This document shows, piece after piece, positions 15,848 through 24,058 of a DNA stretch of 64,000 nt (positions within the stretch are counted from its first letter, which is position 1; each line of letters starts with the position of its first letter). The notes beneath the pieces are model-generated. The model was not told the origin of the DNA, made no database searches, and saw only the letters and a list, made by a program, of their open reading frames with translations. This DNA comes from Streptomyces musisoli (GTDB lineage: Bacteria > Actinomycetota > Actinomycetes > Streptomycetales > Streptomycetaceae): contig NZ_JAERRH010000004.1 of assembly GCF_016741855.1 (NCBI RefSeq), forward strand, positions 1 to 64,000, in the 5' to 3' direction. Both the position numbers and the translations under genes were made by a program.

Positions 15848-17553
15848 GCCCCACCGCCTTTCCCGCCGCCGGTCCGGAACACGGGCACGTCACCTTCCTG
15901 GGTGCCGGACCCGGAGATCCGGGACTGCTGACTCTGCGCGCCGTGGAGGCGCTGTCGAGCGCGGACGTCCTGGTCGCCGAGCACGAGGTGCTCGACGTGA
16001 TCCGGACGCACGCCCGACAGGGCGTCTCCGTCGTGCAGACGGACGCCGATCCCTCTTCGGTCTCGCCGCCGGGCACGGGCACGCCCCAGCTGACGGTCGT
16101 TGACGGCACGTCAACACCCGCCGCTGTCCCGGCTGCTGCCCGGGATGCCGCTCATCTTGTCATGGAGGCTGCGCGGGGCGGCAGGCGGGTCGTCCGTGCG
16201 GTGTCCGGGGACCCGGGACTTGATACGTACGCGGCGGAGGAAATGCTCGCCTGCGCCGCCGCCGGGGTGCCCTTCGAGGTCGTCCCCGGTGTCGCGGCCG
16301 CGGTCGGCGTGCCCGCGTACGCCGGTGTGCCGCTGCGGGACGCCGACGGCGCGGACGTCCGGTTCGTGGACGCCCGTACCGCCTCCGACCGCTGCTGGAC
16401 GGAGGTGGGCGCCTCGGACGGCACGGTGGTCGTGTCGACGACCCTGGACTCCGTGGCCGCCGCGGCGGGCGAGCTGGTCTCGGCGGGCCGCAAGCCGGAC
16501 ACCCCGCTGACGGTGACCGTCGCCGGTACGACGACCCGCCAGCGCACCTGGACGGCGACGCTCGGCACGATCGCGCAGACGCTGAAGCAGGCGAAGGTGC
16601 TGCCGTCGCCGGACGGCGGCCGGCCGGTGATAGCCGTGGTCGGCGAGCGTTCCGCCGCCCGGCGCGACCAGTTGTCGTGGTTCGAGTCCAAGCCGCTGTT
16701 CGGCTGGAAGGTGCTCGTGCCGCGGACGAAGGAGCAGGCGGCGTCGCTCTCCGACCAGCTGCGGTCCTACGGCGCGGTGCCGCACGAGGTCCCGACGATC
16801 GCGGTGGAGCCCCCGCGCACCCCGCAGCAGATGGAACGAGCGGTCAAGGGCCTCGTCACCGGCCGCTACGAGTGGATCGCCTTCACGTCGGTCAACGCGG
16901 TGAAGGCCGTCCGCGAGAAGTTCGAGGAGTACGGTCTCGACGCCCGTGCCTTCGCGGGCATCAAGGTGGCCGCGGTCGGCGAGCAGACCGCCAAGGCGCT
17001 GGTGGCCTTCGGTGTGAAGCCGGACCTGGTGCCGAGCGGTGAGCAGTCCGCGGCCGGCCTCCTGGAGGACTGGCCGCCCTACGACCCGGTGTTCGACCCG
17101 ATCGACCGCGTCTTCCTGCCCCGGGCCGACATCGCCACGGAGACCCTGGTCGCCGGTCTGATCGAGCTGGGCTGGGAGGTCGACGACGTCACGGCCTACC
17201 GGACGGTGCGCGCCTCGCCGCCGCCGGCGGAGACCCGTGAGGCGATCAAGGGCGGCGGCTTCGACGCGGTGCTCTTCACGTCCTCGTCGACGGTCCGGAA
17301 CCTGGTCGGCATCGCGGGCAAGCCGCACAACGTGACGGTCATCGCGTGCATCGGTCCGGCCACGGCGAAGACCGCCGAGGAACACGGGCTCCGGGTGGAC
17401 GTGATGGCTCCCGAGCCGTCGGTGCACAAGCTGGCCGAGGCGCTGGCCGACTTCGGCATGAAGAGGCGGGCGTCCGCCCTGGAGGCCGGGGACCCGGTGA
17501 CCCGTCCGAGCGAGCGACGGCCGGGGGCCCGCAGGCGGCGGTCGACGACCTAG
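15844..17553 (+). CDS. hemD: Fused uroporphyrinogen-III C-methyltransferase / uroporphyrinogen-III synthase
   Basis: A 569-residue fusion. The N-terminal half (about residues 15-250) is a tetrapyrrole methyltransferase (CobA/SUMT type) with FLGAGPGDPGLLTLRA and VSGDPGLDTYAAEE. It moves uroporphyrinogen III toward siroheme and cobalamin. The C-terminal half (about residues 285-545) is uroporphyrinogen-III synthase HemD, starting at the WKVLVPRTKEQA strand and including FTSVNAVKAV and VLFTSSSTVRNLVG. It closes hydroxymethylbilane with D-ring inversion. The start is TTG 15844, overlapping the hemC stop. The last 30 residues are basic and disordered. A hairpin follows, so the operon probably ends here before hemB. 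Confidence 0.93.
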   Translation: MSPTAFPAAGPEHGHVTFLGAGPGDPGLLTLRAVEALSSADVLVAEHEVLDVIRTHARQGVSVVQTDADPSSVSPPGTGTPQLTVVDGTSTPAAVPAAARDAAHLVMEAARGGRRVVRAVSGDPGLDTYAAEEMLACAAAGVPFEVVPGVAAAVGVPAYAGVPLRDADGADVRFVDARTASDRCWTEVGASDGTVVVSTTLDSVAAAAGELVSAGRKPDTPLTVTVAGTTTRQRTWTATLGTIAQTLKQAKVLPSPDGGRPVIAVVGERSAARRDQLSWFESKPLFGWKVLVPRTKEQAASLSDQLRSYGAVPHEVPTIAVEPPRTPQQMERAVKGLVTGRYEWIAFTSVNAVKAVREKFEEYGLDARAFAGIKVAAVGEQTAKALVAFGVKPDLVPSGEQSAAGLLEDWPPYDPVFDPIDRVFLPRADIATETLVAGLIELGWEVDDVTAYRTVRASPPPAETREAIKGGGFDAVLFTSSSTVRNLVGIAGKPHNVTVIACIGPATAKTAEEHGLRVDVMAPEPSVHKLAEALADFGMKRRASALEAGDPVTRPSERRPGARRRRSTT

Positions 17554-17592
17554 CCACGGTCCCACCCGCCTGCCCGACCGGCAGACGCCCTG

Positions 17593-17625
17593 CGCCCCGT
17601 CGCCCGCACAGCGGACGACGGGGCG
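17593..17625 (+). terminator. Hairpin after hemD
   Basis: CGCCCCGTCG and CGACGGGGCG arms enclose a 13-base loop, 39 bases after the stop codon. The right arm and the following bases (GGCGTCGCCGTGCGG) resemble the unit of the tandem array that begins directly afterwards. Confidence 0.75.
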
Positions 17626-17630
17626 TCGCC

Positions 17631-17770
17631 GTGCGGCAGGGTGGCGAGCCGGCGGGGGCGTGGGCGTGCGGCCGGGTGGTGAGTCGACGGGGGCGTCACT
17701 GTGCGGTCGGGTGGCGAGCCGACGAGGGCGTCAGTGTGCGGCCGGGCGGCGAGCCGACGGGCGGCTGTGA
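17631..17770 (+). repeat. Tandem array, four 35-bp units, between hemD and hemB
   Basis: Units begin at 17631, 17666, 17701 and 17736 with GTGCGGYCGGGTGGCGAG; the spacing is exactly 35 bases each time. Identity is high except in the last unit. The 315-base gap between hemD and hemB holds only the terminator, this array and a short promoter region. A related array lies at 3999-4168. Confidence 0.85.
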
Positions 17771-17868
17771 CGGGCCGCGTGCCGGCCTCGCCGAGCCGAT
17801 GACGGGCCGGCCGGGCGCCGACGTCGCGTCGGCAAAGTGGCATGCGGTGCGGGCGTAGCGTAGAGGGC

Positions 17869-18861
17869 ATGACGAAGTACGGATCGTTTCCCGGTACGCG
17901 TCCGAGGCGGCTGCGGACCTCGCCCGTCATGCGGCGGATGGTCGCCGAGACACGACTGCATCCCGCCGACCTCATCCTTCCCGCGTTCATCCGGGAGGGC
18001 GTGAGCGAGCCGGTGCCGATCGCCGCCATGCCCGGTGTCGTCCAGCACACCCGCGACAGCCTGAAGAAGGCCGCGCTGGAGGCCGTGGAGGCCGGGGTCT
18101 CCGGGATCATGCTGTTCGGCGTGCCGGAGGAGTCCAAGAAGGACGCCCAGGGCACGGTCGGCACCGACCCGGACGGGATCCTCCAGGTCGCGCTGCGCGA
18201 TGTGCGGGCCGAGGTCGGCGACGACCTCCTCGTCATGTCGGACCTGTGCCTGGACGAGTTCACCGACCACGGTCACTGCGGAGTGCTGGACGCCGAGGGC
18301 CGCGTCGACAACGACGCCACCCTGGAGCGGTACGCCGAGATGGCCCAGGTGCAGGCCGACGCCGGTGCCCATGTCGTGGGCCCCAGCGGGATGATGGACG
18401 GCCAGATCGGCGTCATCCGCGACGCGCTCGACCAGATCGGCCGCGAGGACGTCGCGATCCTCGCCTACACCGCGAAGTACTCCTCGGCCTTCTACGGTCC
18501 CTTCCGCGAGGCCGTCGCGTCCTCGCTCCAGGGTGACCGCAAGACCTACCAGCAGGACCCGGCCAACTGGCGTGAGTCCCTGCGGGAGCTGGAACTGGAC
18601 CTGGCCGAGGGCGCCGACATGGTGATGGTCAAGCCGGCCGGCCCCTACCTCGACATCCTCGCCCGGGTCGCGGACGCCGTGGACGTGCCCGTCGCCGCCT
18701 ACCAGATCTCCGGCGAGTACTCGATGATCGAGGCCGCCGCCGAGAAGGGCTGGATCGACCGGGACCGGGCCATCCTCGAGACCCTGACCGGCATCAAGCG
18801 GGCCGGGGCGCGGAACATCCTCACCTACTGGGCCACCGAAGCGGCCCGGCAACTGCGCTAG
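17869..18861 (+). CDS. hemB: Delta-aminolevulinic acid dehydratase (porphobilinogen synthase)
   Basis: A 330-residue enzyme that condenses two 5-aminolevulinates to porphobilinogen. The two active-site lysines are K203 ([13 protein letters not shown]) and K255 ([10 protein letters not shown]). The metal loop reads [15 protein letters not shown]: positions that are cysteine in zinc enzymes are aspartate here, so this is the Mg/K-dependent type. ATG 17869 follows GAGGGC and gives the family N-terminus; an upstream ATG at 17842 would add nine residues. It lies in the same direction as rex-hemACD but behind a hairpin and a 35-bp tandem array, so it may have its own promoter. Its C-terminal codons are echoed by downstream repeats. 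Confidence 0.95.
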   Translation: MTKYGSFPGTRPRRLRTSPVMRRMVAETRLHPADLILPAFIREGVSEPVPIAAMPGVVQHTRDSLKKAALEAVEAGVSGIMLFGVPEESKKDAQGTVGTDPDGILQVALRDVRAEVGDDLLVMSDLCLDEFTDHGHCGVLDAEGRVDNDATLERYAEMAQVQADAGAHVVGPSGMMDGQIGVIRDALDQIGREDVAILAYTAKYSSAFYGPFREAVASSLQGDRKTYQQDPANWRESLRELELDLAEGADMVMVKPAGPYLDILARVADAVDVPVAAYQISGEYSMIEAAAEKGWIDRDRAILETLTGIKRAGARNILTYWATEAARQLR

Positions 18862-18956
18862 CGGGCCGACCGGCAACCGCGCCTGCGGGCCGACCGGTAA
18901 CCGCGCCTGCGGGTGAGTCTGGCAACCGCGCCGGCAGGCGGTCCCGGCAGTTGCGC
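18837..18956 (+). repeat. 24-bp tandem repeats continuing from the 3' end of hemB
   Basis: Units begin at 18861, 18885, 18909 and 18933, a strict 24-base period, each containing a version of CGGCAACCGCGCC. The unit before them (18837-18860) is the last codons and stop of hemB, which share that core. Divergence increases with distance from hemB. Confidence 0.8.
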
Positions 18957-18971
18957 CGGCCGGGGAGCCGC

Positions 18972-19703
18972 TCACCAGCCGCTGATGAGGTCCAGGTCCT
19001 GCTCCCAGTACGTCACCTTCAGGGCGCTGTCGTAGTAGACGCCCTTGGCGGGCAGGGCCGGGGTCGCGGACGGGCCGCCGCTGCTGTTCGGGGTGTAGCC
19101 CTGGAAGGCCAGGGTCAGCTTGTGGGCGGTCTGCCCGCCGGTGCCGCTGCCGTCGGCGGCCGACAGCAGCGCCATCGCGTACCCCGACTCGCCCGGCGCA
19201 AGGGAGACCACGGCCTGCGGCTGGGTCGCCTCGTCCGCCTGCGGCACCCACTGCATCTCGTCGAAGCGCAGGACCGGGTAGTACGGCAGGCTGCAGATCT
19301 TGCCTCCGGTGTTCTTCACCGTGAGCAGCATGTGGTTGAGGGGCCGCTTGAGCACCTGGGCGGTGACGGTGGTGTTGGTGCCGTTGCACAGCACCGTGCT
19401 GCGGGTGCCGGTGCCCTTGGAGGTCCGGCCGGCGGAGGCGTCCGGCTTGGCGCCGGGCGTGTGGCTACGGGTCACGGTCGCACCGCTCGCCGTGCCGCCG
19501 GCGGTGCCCGTGGCGTCGCCGGTGGTGGTGCCGGTGGTGCCGGCGGCGGTGCCCCCGGACGTCCCCGACGCGTCCGTCCTCGCCACGTCCGGACTGGAGG
19601 CGCCCTCGTCCTGGGCGCCCGTGCCGCCGCCGCACGCCGTGAGCGCCAAGGCGGCGACGGCGGCGCCGGTGGCGGCGAACAGACGAATATGGCGCATACG
19701 CAT
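18972..19703 (-). CDS. DUF4232 lipoprotein
   Basis: A 243-residue secreted lipoprotein. The signal peptide MRMRHIRLFAATGAAVAALALTAC ends in the lipobox LTAC with lipidated cysteine at residue 24. A Thr/Gly/Ala-rich linker follows to about residue 100. The C-terminal DUF4232 beta-sandwich begins at CNGTNTTVTAQVL and contains HMLLTVKNTG and SLAPGESGYAM; two cysteines (LCNGTN and KICSLPYY) may form a disulfide. The ATG at 19703 is set by the signal peptide; upstream codons belong to a Pro/Arg-rich non-coding frame. It is divergent from a membrane-anchored HTH protein, with which it may share regulation. The family has no established ligand. Confidence 0.87.
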   Translation of the reverse strand: MRMRHIRLFAATGAAVAALALTACGGGTGAQDEGASSPDVARTDASGTSGGTAAGTTGTTTGDATGTAGGTASGATVTRSHTPGAKPDASAGRTSKGTGTRSTVLCNGTNTTVTAQVLKRPLNHMLLTVKNTGGKICSLPYYPVLRFDEMQWVPQADEATQPQAVVSLAPGESGYAMALLSAADGSGTGGQTAHKLTLAFQGYTPNSSGGPSATPALPAKGVYYDSALKVTYWEQDLDLISGW

Positions 19704-19805
19704 GGCAAGTCCTCTTTCGGGCTGGGCCGGTTGGCGTGCTTGGATGACCAACAGCCTGTGGGCGGGTCCGTCCCGGCGGCCAGCGGCTGCCGGAGATCCG
19801 GGACG

Positions 19806-19859
19806 CTGGAACGCCCGCACCGGCTTCGACCAGCGAAAACGTCTCAGCCCTGGAACGCC
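19806..19859. promoter_or_regulatory. Direct repeats of CTGGAACGCC in the DUF4232/HTH promoter gap
   Basis: Two exact copies of CTGGAACGCC at 19806-19815 and 19850-19859, 44 bases apart (about four helical turns), within the 184-base divergent intergenic region. They could be binding sites for the neighbouring HTH protein or ECF-type GGAAC -35 elements. Confidence 0.4.
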
Positions 19860-19887
19860 GGGGTGGGACGAGGGGGAAGGAGGAACG

Positions 19888-21498
19888 GTGGCCGACGGCA
19901 CGTCCGAGAGCGCTTTCGCCGAGCTGCTGCGGGAGTTGAAGAACCGCTCCGGGCACAGCTACGGCACGCTCGCCAAGCGGCTCCACATGAGTACGTCGAC
20001 GCTCCACCGCTACTGCAACGGGGACGCCGTACCGACGGACTACGCGCCCGTGGAGCGGCTCGCCCGGCTCTGCAAGGCAACGCCCGGGGAACTGGTGGAG
20101 CTGCACCGGCGGTGGGTGCTGGCGGACGCGGTACGGGGGCGGAAGGGAGCGGAGCCGGCACGGGCGGCGCAACCGCCGGCGCCGGAAAGGCGGGCTCCAG
20201 CCCGGGAAGGCGGGGCTCCGGCGCCGGGAGAGCCGGCTGCGGTGGCGAGAGACCGGGCTCCGGAGCCAGAAGAACAGGCTCCGGCGGCTCAGGGGGAGCC
20301 GCACGCGGAAGCGGGGTCGAGGGCGGCGGCGGAGCCGGGTTCGGCGGCGGCCGGACCGGGGCCGGTTTCGGCGGCCGGACCGGACGCGGAACGTGTGCAG
20401 GACGTGCCGAATGCGCCGGCCGGGCCGGAATCGGTGCGAGGGCCGGGGCCGGTGCCGGGGTCCGGACCTGAGGCCGGGCCGGAATCGGTGCGGGGACCGG
20501 GCGCTGTGCCGGAGCCCGAGCGGGTGTCTGATCCGGTGCCGGAGTCGGAGCGGGGGCCGGGGCGGGTTGGGGCGGCTGGTGCACGGCGGCGGGGCCGGAC
20601 CGTTCTCCTCGCCGCTCTCACCGTCACCGCGCTGCTCGGCGGTGTGGCGGTCGCCCTGAACCTGCCCTCCGGCGACGAGAGGCCGGACGGCAAGGGCGTC
20701 ACGGCCACCTCGGACGCCGCGGTCCCGGGCAGCGCGCCGACCGCGTCGACGGGCAAGACCCCGTCGCCGCGCCGGTCCACCACCCCTTCGGCCTCACCTT
20801 CCGCCAAGGCGCCGAAGACCTCCGCCACCGCCGACGACACACCGACGGCGGCGCCGCGCGCCTCCACGACCCCGCCCGTCTCCGCCGCCCCGCCGCTCGC
20901 GATCACCACCCACCCCTACGCCTGGCAGGACCCCTGCTCCCAGCACTACCTGATCGACCGGCCGCCGGCCGACGTCTCCCCGCCGCCGCTGGAACAGGAC
21001 GCTCCGGCCTGGGTGGACGTCCACCATGCGGTGTCGTCGGGGGAGCAGTACGTCACCTTCACCGTGCAGGGCACCGGCAACGAGACCGTCGTCCTGGAGC
21101 AGTTGTCCGTGCGCATGGCGGGCAAGCGGTCCCCGCTCGCCTGGAACGACTACGCCATGGGTTACCCCGGCGTCGGCTGCGGCGGCGGTGTGCCGGACCG
21201 GTCCTTCACGGTCGCTCTGGACGCGATGCGCCCGGCGCCCGTCCCCGTGGCCGGGAGCCGAGACTTCCCGTTCAAGGTGAGCCGGACCGACCCGGAGGTC
21301 TTCCGCATCACGGCCGACGCCTCCGCGTACGACGTCAGTTGGTACCTGGAGCTCCAGTGGTCCAGCGGGACGCGCCACGGCACGATGCGGATCGACGATT
21401 CCGGCCGGCCGTTCCACACCAGCGGCAACAACGGGCGGCCCGCCTACGCCTTTCCGCTGGGCGGCGAGAAGTGGGAGGCGGCGACGGGCACGAACTGA
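19888..21498 (+). CDS. Membrane-anchored HTH protein with extracytoplasmic domain
   Basis: A 536-residue protein built like a one-component transmembrane regulator. Residues about 5-75 hold an XRE-like helix-turn-helix (SGHSYGTLAKRLHMSTSTLHRYCNG). A Pro/Ala/Glu/Gly-rich linker with internal DNA repeats of 54 bases (copies at 20418 and 20472) extends to about residue 230. A single transmembrane helix follows (TVLLAALTVTALLGGVAVAL). After a Thr/Ser/Pro spacer comes an outer domain from about residue 345 to the end that starts with the DPCSQHYLIDRPPADVSPPP segment. The GTG start follows AAGGAGGAAC. It is divergent from the DUF4232 lipoprotein. I infer signal transfer across the membrane, but no ligand or target is known. 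Confidence 0.8.
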   Translation: MADGTSESAFAELLRELKNRSGHSYGTLAKRLHMSTSTLHRYCNGDAVPTDYAPVERLARLCKATPGELVELHRRWVLADAVRGRKGAEPARAAQPPAPERRAPAREGGAPAPGEPAAVARDRAPEPEEQAPAAQGEPHAEAGSRAAAEPGSAAAGPGPVSAAGPDAERVQDVPNAPAGPESVRGPGPVPGSGPEAGPESVRGPGAVPEPERVSDPVPESERGPGRVGAAGARRRGRTVLLAALTVTALLGGVAVALNLPSGDERPDGKGVTATSDAAVPGSAPTASTGKTPSPRRSTTPSASPSAKAPKTSATADDTPTAAPRASTTPPVSAAPPLAITTHPYAWQDPCSQHYLIDRPPADVSPPPLEQDAPAWVDVHHAVSSGEQYVTFTVQGTGNETVVLEQLSVRMAGKRSPLAWNDYAMGYPGVGCGGGVPDRSFTVALDAMRPAPVPVAGSRDFPFKVSRTDPEVFRITADASAYDVSWYLELQWSSGTRHGTMRIDDSGRPFHTSGNNGRPAYAFPLGGEKWEAATGTN

Positions 21499-21521
21499 TC
21501 CCGGGCATACCCGGACACGCG

Positions 21522-21546
21522 CGGCCGGCCGTCACGCGGCCGGCCG
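21522..21546 (+). terminator. Hairpin after the membrane-anchored HTH gene
   Basis: CGGCCGGCCG occurs twice around a five-base loop; the 10-mer is self-complementary, so the copies pair as a stem. It lies 24 bases after the stop codon. Confidence 0.65.
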
Positions 21547-21646
21547 TCCGGATCACGGAATGAACGGTGTAGGCGGCACGTACTTCTTTAGCCTGACGGT
21601 TCCGAGAGCAGCCTGATCGGTTCCTGAGCCGAAGGAGAGCCGTGCC

Positions 21647-23032
21647 ATGACCGCAGTCGAGCCCGCCCCGCCCCACGCCGCGACCACCACGACCACCACC
21701 GAGCCCGGCCCGCTCCATGCCGCGACCACCCCCGAGCCCGCCGCGACCACCACCGAGCCCGGCCCGCTCCACACCACGGCCGCCACCGAGCCCGCCACGA
21801 CCGCCACCGAGCCCGGCCCGCCTCACGTCGTGACCGTCGTCGGGCCGGCCGCCGGGCGCGCGCCCGTTCCGCCGCTCGCCGCGCGTGCCCGCAGTGTGGG
21901 CGGTTCGCCCGTGCGGGACATCCTCGCGGTCACCGCCCGCCCCGAGGTGATCAACTTCGCGGGCGGCCTGCCCGCACCGGAACTCTTCGACCAGGAAGGC
22001 ATAGCGGAGGCGTTCCAGGAGGTCCTGGCGCACACCCCGGCGCAGGCGCTCCAGTACTCCACGACGGAGGGCGAACCCACGCTCCGTGCCGGCCTCGCGG
22101 CCCGCATCACCGGCCGGGGCCTGCCCACCGCCCCCGGCGACCTGCTCGTCACGACCGGCTCCCAGCAGGCGCTGTCGCTGCTGGCGACGGTCCTGCTCGA
22201 GCCGGGCGACACGGTGCTGGTCGAAAACCCCTGCTATCTGGCGGCACTTCAGGTCTTCGGACTCGCGGGAGCGCGTGTGGTGGCCGTGCCGGGCGACGCG
22301 GACGGAGTCGACCCGGAAGCCCTGGAGGAGGCGATCCGCCGCGAACGCCCCAAGCTGCTGTACCTGGTCCCCACCTTCCAGAACCCCACCGGCCGTACGA
22401 TCCCGGCGCCGCGGCGCGCGGCGATCGCCGCCGTGGCCGCCCGCCGGGGCGTCTGGATCGTCGAGGACGATCCGTACGGCGAACTCCGCTACGACGGTGA
22501 GCACATCCCCTGGATCGCCTCACTCCCCGGCGCCGAGGACCGCACCGTCCTGCTCGGCTCCTTCTCCAAGGTGATGGCCCCCGGCCTGCGCCTCGGCTGG
22601 CTGCGTGCGCCCGCCGAGCTGCGCCGGGCGTGCGCGGTGGCCAAGCAGGCGGCGGACCTGCACACCCCGACGCTCAACCAGCTCGCCGCCGCCCGCTATC
22701 TGGCCGTGCTCGACACCCATGTGGAACGGGTGCGGACCGTCTACGGCGCACGCCGTGACGCCATGCTGGCCGGTCTGCCCGCCGCCCTGCCGGCCGGCTC
22801 CCGGTGGAGTCGGCCGGCAGGTGGCATGTTCCTCTGGGCGCGCCTGCCGGAGTCGTACGACACCCTCGCCCTGCTTCCGCGGGCGGTCGAGCAGAACGTG
22901 GCCTACGTGCCCGGCGCCCCCTTCTACGCCGGCGAGCCCGACCGCTCCACCCTCCGCCTCTGCTTCGTCACCCAGACCCCGGACGAGATCGAGGAGGGGC
23001 TGCGCCGGCTGGCCCGCGGGCTCTCGGGCTGA
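21647..23032 (+). CDS. PLP-dependent aminotransferase (2-aminoadipate / MocR-C-domain type)
   Basis: A 461-residue fold-type I aminotransferase related to the AraT/LysN and 2-aminoadipate aminotransferase group. The catalytic core starts at about residue 78 (ARARSVGGSPVRDIL). It shows NFAGGLPAPELF, the VTTGSQQALSLL cofactor loop, LVPTFQNPTGRT, IVEDDPYGELRY, and the Schiff-base lysine in LLGSFSKVMAPGLRLGW near residue 310. The first 75 residues are unusual: a Thr/Pro/Ala leader with repeated EPGPLH/TEPGP units, of no known role. The GTG/ATG choice is clear because GAAGGAG precedes ATG 21647. No GntR domain is attached. The amino donor is unknown. Confidence 0.88.
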   Translation: MTAVEPAPPHAATTTTTTEPGPLHAATTPEPAATTTEPGPLHTTAATEPATTATEPGPPHVVTVVGPAAGRAPVPPLAARARSVGGSPVRDILAVTARPEVINFAGGLPAPELFDQEGIAEAFQEVLAHTPAQALQYSTTEGEPTLRAGLAARITGRGLPTAPGDLLVTTGSQQALSLLATVLLEPGDTVLVENPCYLAALQVFGLAGARVVAVPGDADGVDPEALEEAIRRERPKLLYLVPTFQNPTGRTIPAPRRAAIAAVAARRGVWIVEDDPYGELRYDGEHIPWIASLPGAEDRTVLLGSFSKVMAPGLRLGWLRAPAELRRACAVAKQAADLHTPTLNQLAAARYLAVLDTHVERVRTVYGARRDAMLAGLPAALPAGSRWSRPAGGMFLWARLPESYDTLALLPRAVEQNVAYVPGAPFYAGEPDRSTLRLCFVTQTPDEIEEGLRRLARGLSG

Positions 23033-23048
23033 GGGCGGCTGCTGTGGG

Positions 23049-23861
23049 TCAGTCCCACCAGAAGGTCCAGGTCTGTTCGCCCAGCAGGCTCTTCGCGTAG
23101 GCGCGAAGGGTGTCCTGCTCGCCCTGGAGGATGCTGTCCGGGCAGAACGCGAAGTGCTCCGCCGCCACCGCCTCGGCGTCCTCCTGGGTGGCCGGCGGGG
23201 CCGCGACGGACAGGACGAGGGTGTCCAGGCCGAGGGCCACGACCCGTATGCCGAAGCGGTCCTCCCAGGAACGCAGGACCGCGCACACACGGGCCACGTC
23301 CCGCTCGTAGTTCACCGGGCCGGTCCAGCCGATCGCCGCCGGGATGTCGGCCGACCGGCGTGCCGGGACCAGGGCGAGGTGCGCCTCCTCCAGGCCCGAG
23401 TCCGGATCGCCGCCCAGCGCGTCGGCGACCTGCGCCGCACGGGTGTCGGGGTCGGCGCAGAAGGCGGCGGGGGCGGGGGCGAGTCCGGGCCACTCGTCCC
23501 CGAACGGCTCGATCTCCTCGCCGAGTTCGCCGTCCTCCGTCTCCTCCTCCCAGTACTCCGCGAGCACCTCCTCGACGTCGTGATCGCCAGGGTAGGTCGT
23601 CTCGCCGGGCAGCAGCACCCAGTCCTTCAGGCCGGCCGCGGCGTCCACGAGCACCGGCAACAGGCCGGCGCGGGCCGCCGGTGCGCCCAGCGCCTTCCAG
23701 GTGCCCGGCGCCGCCGGCTTCTCCGCGTGCCACAGCAGGGGTTCGTGCCAGGGGCCGTCGTACGTCATGTCGATCAGCCTGCCGGGAGGCAGCCGGAGCC
23801 CCAGGGAACGGCCGCTGGGTTCGGTGGCCAGCGTGGGCAGCGGATTAGGAAGAGTAGCCAT
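23049..23861 (-). CDS. DUF4253 domain protein
   Basis: A 270-residue soluble, acidic protein of the DUF4253 family. The conserved block lies in the second half: residues about 165-260 with EEAHLALVPARRSADIPAAIGWTG and the closing FAFCPDSILQGEQDTL and TWTFWWD. The N-terminal half contains an LRLPPGRLID segment and a long Glu/Asp run (around residue 120). The ATG at 23861 begins with unusually A/T-rich codons (GCT ACT CTT CCT AAT). DUF4253 proteins are frequent in streptomycetes and sometimes resemble immunity proteins, but no activity is established. Its promoter side contains the long inverted repeat. Confidence 0.82.
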   Translation of the reverse strand: MATLPNPLPTLATEPSGRSLGLRLPPGRLIDMTYDGPWHEPLLWHAEKPAAPGTWKALGAPAARAGLLPVLVDAAAGLKDWVLLPGETTYPGDHDVEEVLAEYWEEETEDGELGEEIEPFGDEWPGLAPAPAAFCADPDTRAAQVADALGGDPDSGLEEAHLALVPARRSADIPAAIGWTGPVNYERDVARVCAVLRSWEDRFGIRVVALGLDTLVLSVAAPPATQEDAEAVAAEHFAFCPDSILQGEQDTLRAYAKSLLGEQTWTFWWD

Positions 23862-23908
23862 ACCCGAAACCCTAAAACCCCCCACTGACACCCCAGTTAC
23901 CCGCGACT

Positions 23909-24036
23909 CCCCCCTCCCGGAAGGTGGGATCGGCAGATCCGTTCCACCCCCCACCCGCCACCCCCTCCCGTGACCTGCACGTTTCCGGAGCCTCTCCGGA
24001 ACGGATCCGCCAATCCCACCCTGTGGGGAGGGGGGA
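23909..24036. repeat. Long imperfect inverted repeat between the DUF4253 and VOC genes
   Basis: The left arm 23909-23945 and right arm 23998-24036 are each about 37 bases. They pair almost fully: a CCCCCCTCCC / GGGAGGGGGG outer part, then GGTGGGAT / ATCCCACC and GATCCGTTCC / GGAACGGATC inner parts, with about 5 mismatches. The 52-base loop is C-rich. The structure fills the gap between two minus-strand genes. It could be the VOC gene's terminator, or a remnant of a small mobile repeat. Confidence 0.8.
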
Positions 24037-24058
24037 GGGGGAGGGTGGGGGGTGGGGG

